Positions 1-4,346 of a stretch of 6,617 bases of DNA are shown in pieces. Origin of the DNA: an uncultured Collinsella sp. Its GTDB lineage: Bacteria > Actinomycetota > Coriobacteriia > Coriobacteriales > Coriobacteriaceae. The notes below the pieces were generated by a model. It saw nothing but the letters and a program-made list of their open reading frames with translations, was not told the DNA's origin and ran no database searches. The stretch covers positions 1 to 6,617 of the forward strand of contig USTC01000069.1 in NCBI GenBank assembly GCA_900557505.1, in the 5' to 3' direction. Positions within the stretch are counted from its first letter, which is position 1. Every line of letters starts with the position of its first letter. Position numbers and translations under genes: made by a program.

Positions 1-99
1 GGCAAGCGGCTTATCCATCAACAGGCGCTCAAACGCAGAAAGAATGGCATTGCGGCTGCGAACGATGCGGCGGTCGAGGCGCGGTTTGCTGGTGGCCAT
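1..99 (-). CDS. TetR-family transcriptional regulator, N-terminal fragment
   Basis: Only the first 33 codons are in the window; the gene runs off the left edge. The product begins MATSKPRLDRR and continues into an Arg-rich stretch leading to a helix with the pattern RNAILSAFERLL followed by DKPLA. This is the usual opening of the TetR/AcrR DNA-binding domain, before the HTH proper. The ATG at 97-99 is preferred because AAGGG lies 8 nt upstream; an alternative ATG at 103-105 is only 2 nt from that site. TetR proteins are usually dimeric ligand-responsive repressors that often control themselves and a neighbour. The upstream palindromes (115-140) fit autoregulation. The ligand and target cannot be read. 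The membrane protein at 218-1522 lies upstream on the same strand and could be co-transcribed. The family call rests on a short segment. Confidence 0.7.
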   Translation of the reverse strand, partial: MATSKPRLDRRIVRSRNAILSAFERLLMDKPLA

Positions 100-114
100 G
101 GACATGTCCCTTCG

Positions 115-140
115 GAATGCGAGCATTCATCAACAGATGA
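115..140. promoter_or_regulatory. Two adjacent palindromes upstream of tetR-type gene, candidate operator
   Basis: Two perfect inverted repeats overlap by 2 bp: GAATGC-GA-GCATTC (115-128) and TCATC-AACA-GATGA (127-140). They lie 16 to 41 nt upstream of the preferred TetR start codon. A possible -10 hexamer on the minus strand, GATAAT (161-166), lies further upstream without a convincing -35. Dyads between promoter and start codon are the usual place for TetR self-repression. That function is inferred. Confidence 0.4.
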
Positions 141-217
141 GAGTTAATCTACGTAAGAGGATTATCCCCCATCCGGCACAAAAATGCCCGGCAACATGAA
201 GAACGCACGACCAACTA

Positions 218-1522
218 TTACGCCTTAGGGAGTTTCTTTTTGTTCAAAGCAGCCGGGGACACACGGATGCCGTCGCCCGTCTGGCGCACATAGGCCTTAT
301 GCGCCGGTTTGGCGGCTCCAGAAGCCTTCTGAGCATGCTGATTGGGATCCACGGTAACCGCATGCACAGGATGGGGCTTTGCAGGCTTAGAGGACGTCTG
401 AGGCGTTCGTCCGAGCTTGCGCATCACGCGATCCCAGCGTGCATGGATACTCTCGTTGTGAGCGCTCTTAAGGCCCAGCAGGGGCGCGGCCAAAATAGTC
501 GGCGCGATAAACGTAATGAGGCGCCACAGCAGATAACCAGCGGTCGATGCCGATCCAAAGAAATGACCCAGGAACAGCGCGAAGCCACCCTCGGCACCGC
601 CGGTGCCACCGGGCAGGGGAACAGCAGAGCTCAGGAGCTGAACAAAGGCGCTCGCGGCCATGACCGAGAAAAAGTCGACTTCGTGGTGGCCAAAGGCAAG
701 CATCAGGAAATACGGCACGAGGTAGAAAAACGCGAGCTGCAACATGGTGATGACCACCGTGAGCAGCATGGACGAAAAGTGGCCGGCCGAAAGCTTGAAC
801 TTCTCGGAGAACGAGTAGATTTCGCCGTCGACAAACGTACGCCAGCCCTCGATCTTGGTGGCCGAGACGCCCATTCGCTCGAGCCAATTGATGATGCAGT
901 GCGCGACGCGAGTAACGGTCTTGGGCATGAGCGCGACGGCAAAGATGCCGAGCAGAATGCAGCAGTGACCGCCAAAGCTAAAGACGCACAGCAGCGTCAT
1001 GTCGCCATAGCGCTCGGCGAAAAACGGCATGCGGGCAAGTAGCAGAATGGCACCCCAGGCAACGAGGCCAAACTGATACACGATAAAGCGCGTGAACTGC
1101 GTGGCACCGGCCTCGCCGACGTTTTGGCCTGCCTTGGTCAGGCGGTAGATCTGGGCAGGCGTGGAGCCCATCATCATGGGCGTCAGGTTGCCAAAGAAGA
1201 TACCGCTCGCCTCGACCGAGATCAGGTCGCGAATGCCGACGGGCGAATTGGGATCGAGCCAGACGGCGATCGCATAGGCGACGATGCCAAAGAACAGGTA
1301 CAGGAACATGCAAAAGCATGCAGCAACGAGCCACGGCGCTTGGACACTCGACATGGCAGCCCAGAACTGTCCCATCTGACCGGTCGCAATCAGATAGACG
1401 ATATAGCCGACCAGCGCGACGCCGATAAAAATCGGACCGCGACGTGCACCCTTGTTGTCATCGCCGCCCGAGGCCTCAACCTCGACCTGGGGCTTAGATG
1501 TATGCTGAGAGGACTCCGTCAT
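218..1522 (-). CDS. Lysylphosphatidylglycerol synthase TM / UPF0104 (YbhN-like) membrane protein
   Basis: A 434-residue polytopic membrane protein. A hydrophilic N-terminus of about 30 residues is followed by several hydrophobic segments. The pattern GNLTPMMMGSTPAQIYRL, roughly residues 110-127, matches the family motif in which an N-x-TP stretch precedes a G-x-P-x-x-x-Y. A later PLPGGTGGAEGGFALF is the family's second hallmark. Related proteins include the flippase half of MprF and proteins implicated in glycolipid or lipid translocation. The aminoacyl-transferase domain of MprF is absent, so lipid aminoacylation is not expected. The last ~75 residues form a Lys/Ala/Pro-rich, probably cytoplasmic tail. 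The ATG at 1520-1522 is chosen because AAGGAG lies 5 nt upstream. An in-frame ATG at 1555 has no such site and would lie at or before the predicted transcript start. Substrate unknown. Confidence 0.85.
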   Translation of the reverse strand: MTESSQHTSKPQVEVEASGGDDNKGARRGPIFIGVALVGYIVYLIATGQMGQFWAAMSSVQAPWLVAACFCMFLYLFFGIVAYAIAVWLDPNSPVGIRDLISVEASGIFFGNLTPMMMGSTPAQIYRLTKAGQNVGEAGATQFTRFIVYQFGLVAWGAILLLARMPFFAERYGDMTLLCVFSFGGHCCILLGIFAVALMPKTVTRVAHCIINWLERMGVSATKIEGWRTFVDGEIYSFSEKFKLSAGHFSSMLLTVVITMLQLAFFYLVPYFLMLAFGHHEVDFFSVMAASAFVQLLSSAVPLPGGTGGAEGGFALFLGHFFGSASTAGYLLWRLITFIAPTILAAPLLGLKSAHNESIHARWDRVMRKLGRTPQTSSKPAKPHPVHAVTVDPNQHAQKASGAAKPAHKAYVRQTGDGIRVSPAALNKKKLPKA

Positions 1523-1555
1523 GAGGCTCCTTCTGACCGTCCAAATATCTTGCAT

Positions 1556-1583
1556 ATTGTACCCGCAAGGGCCACAAGCAGAA
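1556..1583 (-). promoter_or_regulatory. Possible promoter of the UPF0104-like gene
   Basis: On the minus strand a TACAAT -10 hexamer lies at 1556-1561, with a poor -35 (TTCTGC, 1578-1583) 16 bp upstream. Transcription would start near 1549, giving a leader of about 27 nt before the ATG at 1522. The site lies downstream of the tRNA terminator, so the gene needs its own promoter. The -35 is weak. Confidence 0.35.
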
Positions 1584-1630
1584 CGTAAAGCTATGGGCCA
1601 AATGGGAATTGCAGATGGTTTGCTCGGAAA

Positions 1631-1663
1631 TAAAAAACCCGGACTTCCGCGAGAAGTCCGGGT
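1631..1663 (-). terminator. Rho-independent terminator of the tRNA operon
   Basis: On the minus strand CCCGGACTTC (1653-1662) pairs perfectly with GAAGTCCGGG (1638-1647) around a 5-nt loop (1648-1652), and TTTTTT follows (1637-1632). The 10-bp stem with an uninterrupted T-tract starts 11 nt past the tRNA-Glu CCA end. It is a textbook intrinsic terminator that separates the tRNAs from the downstream membrane-protein gene. Confidence 0.95.
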
Positions 1664-1673
1664 CTCAAATTCA

Positions 1674-1750
1674 TGGTAGCCCGTACCAGATTCGAACTGG
1701 TGATCTCCGCCTTGAGAGGGCGGCGTCCTAAACCGCTAGACGAACGGGCC
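1674..1750 (-). tRNA. tRNA-Glu (anticodon CTC)
   Basis: A complete cloverleaf of 77 nt with an encoded CCA end. The acceptor GGCCCGT (1744-1750) pairs with ACGGGCT (1678-1684). The anticodon stem CCGCC/GGCGG encloses the loop CTCTCAA (1712-1718), giving anticodon CTC at 1714-1716, which reads GAG. The T arm is ACCAG-TTCGAAT-CTGGT, and the discriminator base is A. The first acceptor pair is G1-U72, a wobble. It is the second gene of a two-tRNA operon, 17 nt behind tRNA-Gln. Confidence 0.96.
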
Positions 1751-1767
1751 ATATGTAGCAAATGCAA

Positions 1768-1841
1768 TGGCTGGGATGGAGGGAGTCGAACCCCCATTGA
1801 CGGAACCAGAATCCGCTGTCCTGCCATTAGACGACATCCCA
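1768..1841 (-). tRNA. tRNA-Gln (anticodon CTG)
   Basis: A complete cloverleaf of 74 nt with an encoded CCA. The acceptor TGGGATG (1835-1841) pairs with CATCCCA (1772-1778). The U1-A72 first pair and the G discriminator are typical of glutamine tRNAs. The anticodon stem GCGGA/TCCGT (one G-U) encloses the loop TTCTGGT (1805-1811), giving anticodon CTG at 1807-1809, which reads CAG. The T arm is GGGGG-TTCGACT-CCCTC. It is the first gene of the operon, with a leader of about 38 nt after the predicted start of transcription. Confidence 0.96.
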
Positions 1842-1885
1842 ATGACTGCATTGCTGCGCTCGGCTGTGCCTTTGCGCAAGAAAGA

Positions 1886-1914
1886 AATATACGGGAAGTC
1901 CCGCCATGACGCAA
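1886..1914 (-). promoter_or_regulatory. Promoter of the tRNA-Gln/tRNA-Glu operon
   Basis: On the minus strand TTGCGT (1909-1914) and TATATT (1886-1891) are separated by exactly 17 bp, a good housekeeping-sigma promoter. The start point would be near 1879, about 38 nt before tRNA-Gln. The spacer contains the perfect dyad CGGGA-AG-TCCCG (1892-1903). AT-rich DNA that could serve as an UP element lies directly upstream of the -35. Confidence 0.8.
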
Positions 1915-1917
1915 GCC

Positions 1918-1952
1918 CCAATTTTGACTTTTTTGAAATTCGGTCAAATTGG
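1918..1952. repeat. Imperfect inverted repeat upstream of the tRNA promoter
   Basis: CCAATTTTGAC (1918-1928) is answered by GTCAAATTGG (1943-1952), complementary except for one extra T, around a 14-nt AT-rich centre. It begins 4 bp upstream of the tRNA promoter -35 on the minus strand. It could be a protein-binding dyad or an UP-like element. Between it and the gene at 2118 I see no RNA gene and only weak promoter-like sequence. Confidence 0.5.
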
Positions 1953-2038
1953 CCTAATTTCGTCCAACCCGTGAAGGACCTGTGAAGCCGACCGCTGTAC
2001 ACGAAGGGCAAAACGCCGCGAGCGGTAGCCGTCAACCG

Positions 2039-2067
2039 TTGGCAGATTCTACCGCGAAAACGATAGC
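2039..2067 (+). promoter_or_regulatory. Weak candidate promoter for the 136-residue protein gene
   Basis: TTGGCA (2039-2044) matches five of six -35 consensus bases. GATAGC (2062-2067), a poor -10, follows at 17-bp spacing, about 50 nt before the ATG at 2118. A second weak pair further up is TTGAAA (1933-1938) with TAATTT (1955-1960). Neither is convincing. The gene must be started from this region because everything upstream is on the other strand. Confidence 0.25.
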
Positions 2068-2117
2068 ACCAGGCAACACAATCGAAGTATCAATGATCGC
2101 GTAGATATCGAGGCGCC

Positions 2118-2528
2118 ATGGACGAAGAGCTTGATTACCTATGGGAGACCCTAGGCCTCGAGATTACTGCTGACCTTTGGCCCGAACGGGACAAAATCCA
2201 TCCCACACTGCGCCCCGCCATCACGGTGATGCAGGCAAACTACCGCCGCACCTCATTTTTGATCATGCGGACGTCATGGCATGCGGCGCTCCCCGACCTC
2301 AAGCGCATCCAGGCAAGCCTCGTCGAGCTGTCCGGCATGCCGACCGTCATATCCGAGACGAACCTAGAGCGGCGGCAGCGCGAGCGCCTGCAGCGGCAAC
2401 GGATTCCGTTTATCTGCCCCGGCATTCAGGCATACCTGCCCTTTATGGACGAAGAGTATTGGAGCGACACGCCCGACAAGCACATAAAAATCTACGACCC
2501 ACACGAATGGGCGCAGCTGAAGGACTGA
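2118..2528 (+). CDS. Uncharacterised 136-residue protein
   Basis: This is the only plus-strand gene. The ATG at 2118 is the only usable start, because an in-frame stop lies at 2094-2096 and no GTG or TTG intervenes. Its ribosome binding site is weak (GAGG, 4 nt spacing). The protein is acidic at the start, has no signal peptide or membrane segment, and has an Arg-rich helix (LERRQRERLQRQ) near residues 83-94. The helix leads directly into IPFICPGIQAYLPFM. That combination resembles the N-terminal portion of Gram-positive proteins annotated as MarR-like, where R/K-x-R-L-I-E-x-x-I-PF-x-x-PG-x-Q-x-YLP precedes a winged helix. Here the product stops about 40 residues later with no HTH. It could be a stand-alone version, a truncated regulator or an unrelated family. 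It ends 18 bp before a hairpin repeat array. The similarity is from memory and not verified. Confidence 0.65.
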   Translation: MDEELDYLWETLGLEITADLWPERDKIHPTLRPAITVMQANYRRTSFLIMRTSWHAALPDLKRIQASLVELSGMPTVISETNLERRQRERLQRQRIPFICPGIQAYLPFMDEEYWSDTPDKHIKIYDPHEWAQLKD

Positions 2529-2546
2529 CTGGGGCAGGCCCGCCGG

Positions 2547-2718
2547 CGGAAAGTGCGTCCCAGATTTCAAGCTCAAACTGGTCCCCACTTTCCCGTAGAG
2601 CCCTCAACCGGAAGCCGTGTCCCAGAATCAGCGCTCGAAACGGGATGTCATTTCCGATAGAGCGCTCAACCGGAAAGCACATCCCAGAATCAGCACTCAA
2701 AATGGGACGCACTTTCCG
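2547..2718. repeat. Palindromic repeat array, 62-bp period, 16-bp perfect inverted ends
   Basis: On the minus strand GGAAA-starting units begin at 2717, 2655 and 2593, exactly 62 bp apart. Each unit is a 14-nt arm, an 18-nt loop, a roughly complementary 14-nt arm (GGGA...TTTCC or GGGA...CTTCC), then a 16-nt linker that is absent after the third copy. Loops and linkers share a TTGAGNGCT-like core, giving a half-period of about 31 bp. The outermost arms, CGGAAAGTGCGTCCCA at 2547-2562 and its exact complement at 2703-2718, match at 16 of 16 bases. The element fills the gap between two convergent genes. No T-tract follows it and no clear target duplication flanks it. It could be a REP/MITE-like family, a transcript-end stabiliser or a protein-binding array. 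Confidence 0.85.
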
Positions 2719-2724
2719 CAGCCG

Positions 2725-3084
2725 CTACAGCAACGCCTCGGTCCAAGCCGCTTCCCTAAAGCCGGGGATCGCAAAGTCGTCGCCCACCAGTAGCGGACAC
2801 TTAACCAGCATGCCGTCGGTCGCCAGCAGCTCGCAGCATTCCTGGTCCGTCATCCCCGCATCCAGGCGCGCCTTCAGGCCCAGCTCTCGATATTTCATGC
2901 CCGACGAATTAAAGAAGCGCCGCACCGGCAGCCCCGAACGAGCAATCCAGGTCGCAAGTTCATCGGCCGTGGGATTGTCCGTAACGATATCGCGGTCGAT
3001 ATACTCAACCCCATGTTCGTCCAGCCATGCCTTGGCCTTTTTACAGGTCGAGCACTTGGGATATTCAACAAACAATACGGTCAT
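2725..3084 (-). CDS. ArsC/Spx-family thioredoxin-fold protein (YffB-like)
   Basis: A 119-residue protein of the arsenate reductase-like family, the usual length. The N-terminal YPKCSTCKKAKAWLDEHGV carries a C11-x-x-C14 redox site. FFNSSGMKYREL (57-68) and LLATDGMLVKCPLLV (86-100) are the family's conserved blocks. The usual K-R-P in the last block is K-C-P here (Cys96), so the arginine common in this family is missing, and a Cys-Cys pair lies at 83-84. True arsenate reduction is uncertain; a general thiol oxidoreductase or an Spx-type role is possible. The ATG at 3082-3084 is chosen because GGAGG lies 7 nt upstream; the in-frame ATG at 3123 lacks one and precedes the family start. It lies 92 bp downstream of mupG without an obvious terminator between, so partial co-transcription is possible. 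No ars genes are visible. Confidence 0.85.
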   Translation of the reverse strand: MTVLFVEYPKCSTCKKAKAWLDEHGVEYIDRDIVTDNPTADELATWIARSGLPVRRFFNSSGMKYRELGLKARLDAGMTDQECCELLATDGMLVKCPLLVGDDFAIPGFREAAWTEALL

Positions 3085-3123
3085 GGGAATCCTCCGAATG
3101 TAGATCGGCCAACGCAGGTACAC

Positions 3124-3160
3124 ACCATACGAGGCGCCTTCGCATGATGAGGCAATTGTA
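3124..3160 (-). promoter_or_regulatory. Possible promoter region of the ArsC-like gene
   Basis: Two weak candidates lie in the 92-bp mupG to arsC-like gap on the minus strand. One is a TACAAT -10 (3155-3160) without a good -35. The other is TTGCCT (3150-3155) with TATGGT (3124-3129), 20 bp apart. The second arrangement resembles the one upstream of mupG. Either would give a leader of tens of nucleotides. Confidence 0.3.
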
Positions 3161-3176
3161 GCCCACGGGTCACACG

Positions 3177-4229
3177 CTAAACGAACCGTACCCCGAATCC
3201 GCGTTTGATGAACGGCAACAGCTCCATTGCCTCGAGCGTGATATGGCCCGCAACGTTCATGCGCTCGTCACCGGGAAGATCGACCCGCGCAATCTCAAGC
3301 TCGCCTTCGTAGCGCCCATAGCCGCTATTGCTCACAGCGATCGACCCCGTCTTTCGCGGCAGGCCGGCACCGGTATCCGTCGGCACGGAATCCGGCTTAA
3401 GCGTCGTGCGCGACTCCTGAGACCTAAAGATGAGGGTACTCGAATCGGGCCGGTCGTGATGAATCTGCCCGCGCACATAGGCATAGCCGGGGTCAAGCTG
3501 GCATTGCAAATCCACGTATCCGGCGGAAACTTGAGCAAACTGCGCCCAGCCCGCATCGGAAAGATCGGGGTCGCCGACCAACACAATGTCGCAATCGGCG
3601 CCATGCGCAAGCTCAAGCATGTTGAGGGCAACCTTTGACGCGCGACCGCGCTGCTCCTCAACCGTCGGCAGTCCTTCGAATACCGGCCCGCGAACGTTGG
3701 CATCACCCGGCACAAAAGCCATGATTTCGAAGCCAAGCGCCGCAAGACGAAGATTCGTCCGAGCAATGTCCTCCAGAGCTAAACCGGTATAAGGCTTGGG
3801 ATAAAAATTGTGGCAGGCGGCAAAACGAGTCACATCGGCACCGGCTTCTCGCCACGATGCGATTTCATCAGAACTCACCGTCGATGCATTGACCACAATG
3901 TGAAATACACCGGACAACTCCGCGACCCGCTGGGCGCTAAAGCCATAGTCCAAACGAAGGTATTCCAGCCCCAGATCGCGCAGATCCTCGATACGCTCAA
4001 GCCCGAGCAAATCGCACGTGCGCGGCCCCACATCGGCAATGAGCGCAATGCCGCGGGCGGAAAGCAGCGACAGCACATGACGGACCTTATCGGCATATGC
4101 CGCTCCCCCATCCTCGGGAATATGCAGCGAGGTAAACGCATAGCGCGCACCCGCCGCGGCACCACGTTCAATCGTCCGCTCAATATCCTGCAGAGGGCTG
4201 GAAAGATAAATCGAAATACCCGTTTTCAC
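3177..4229 (-). CDS. mupG: 6-phospho-N-acetylmuramidase MupG (DUF871, GH170-type)
   Basis: A 350-residue cytoplasmic enzyme without signal peptide or membrane segment. Residues 1-~235 read as the TIM-barrel of the DUF871/MupG family: MKTGISIYLSS at the start, RLDYGF at 92-97, CHNFYPKPYTGL at 139-150 and EGLPTVEEQRG at 185-195. Residues ~240-350 are the cyclophilin-like C-terminal domain, with the family block NSGYGRYEGELEI (301-313). The characterised Staphylococcus aureus member cleaves MurNAc-6-phosphate-GlcNAc, made by PTS import, into MurNAc-6P and GlcNAc. The start codon is GTG (4227-4229), with AAAGGAG (4239-4245) 9 nt upstream. It follows murP by 117 bp in the same direction, matching its role between MurP and MurQ. 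A terminator hairpin lies just before its ribosome binding site, suggesting separate control of its level. Function is inferred from family and neighbours. Confidence 0.9.
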   Translation of the reverse strand: MKTGISIYLSSPLQDIERTIERGAAAGARYAFTSLHIPEDGGAAYADKVRHVLSLLSARGIALIADVGPRTCDLLGLERIEDLRDLGLEYLRLDYGFSAQRVAELSGVFHIVVNASTVSSDEIASWREAGADVTRFAACHNFYPKPYTGLALEDIARTNLRLAALGFEIMAFVPGDANVRGPVFEGLPTVEEQRGRASKVALNMLELAHGADCDIVLVGDPDLSDAGWAQFAQVSAGYVDLQCQLDPGYAYVRGQIHHDRPDSSTLIFRSQESRTTLKPDSVPTDTGAGLPRKTGSIAVSNSGYGRYEGELEIARVDLPGDERMNVAGHITLEAMELLPFIKRGFGVRFV

Positions 4230-4245
4230 GCTTCAACGCTCCTTT

Positions 4246-4279
4246 AAAAAAGGCCGGCGGAGCAGTTAGCCCCGCCGGC
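4246..4279 (-). terminator. Intrinsic terminator/attenuator between murP and mupG
   Basis: On the minus strand an 11-bp GC-rich stem with one G-U pair (4269-4279 with 4253-4263) and a 5-nt loop TAACT (4264-4268) is followed by C and TTTTTT (4251-4246). The mupG ribosome binding site AAAGGAG (4239-4245) begins at the very next base. Any mupG transcript starting upstream of the hairpin must read through it. It probably ends most murQP transcripts or attenuates mupG. No competing antiterminator stem was obvious. Confidence 0.85.
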
Positions 4280-4282
4280 ACA

Positions 4283-4319
4283 ACCATAGCATCAAGAGAT
4301 CTGCGGCACGTCAAGACGT
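4283..4319 (-). promoter_or_regulatory. Candidate mupG promoter with overlapping palindrome
   Basis: On the minus strand TTGACG (4309-4314) and an extended -10, TGC-TATGGT (4283-4291), lie with 20 bp between hexamers, longer than usual. Transcription would begin close to the base of the terminator hairpin. The -35 is inside the perfect dyad ACGTC-AA-GACGT (4308-4319), a possible repressor site. Both roles are inferred. Confidence 0.35.
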
Positions 4320-4346
4320 TCGAATGACATGGCGCGCAGCATCAGG

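Noticed and set aside
180..200. Terminator of the UPF0104-like gene
   Set aside because: The CCGGCA...TGCCCGG pairing is short and bulged, and no T-tract follows it on the minus strand.
299..1042. 247-codon plus-strand frame antisense to the UPF0104-like gene, and a similar one at 1124-1588
   Set aside because: Low-complexity charged translation opposite a gene with clear family motifs; treated as shadow frames.
1674..1841. tRNA genes as an integration site for a mobile element
   Set aside because: No integrase, no repeated tRNA 3' fragment and no foreign-looking cargo are visible nearby.
1591..2035. Short open frames over the tRNA genes on both strands
   Set aside because: They are translations of tRNA, terminator and promoter sequence.
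2547..2718. CRISPR array
   Set aside because: The repeated parts are diverged palindromes with alternating arms and similar loops rather than identical repeats with unique spacers, and no cas genes are present.
2547..2718. Bidirectional intrinsic terminator
   Set aside because: The stems are long, but no T-tract follows on either strand; a role in transcript ends is possible but not of the standard intrinsic type.
2177..3103. 308-codon plus-strand frame crossing the 136-residue gene, the repeats and the ArsC-like gene
   Set aside because: It overlaps one gene out of frame and another in antisense, and runs through the hairpin array; its translation looks like no protein family.
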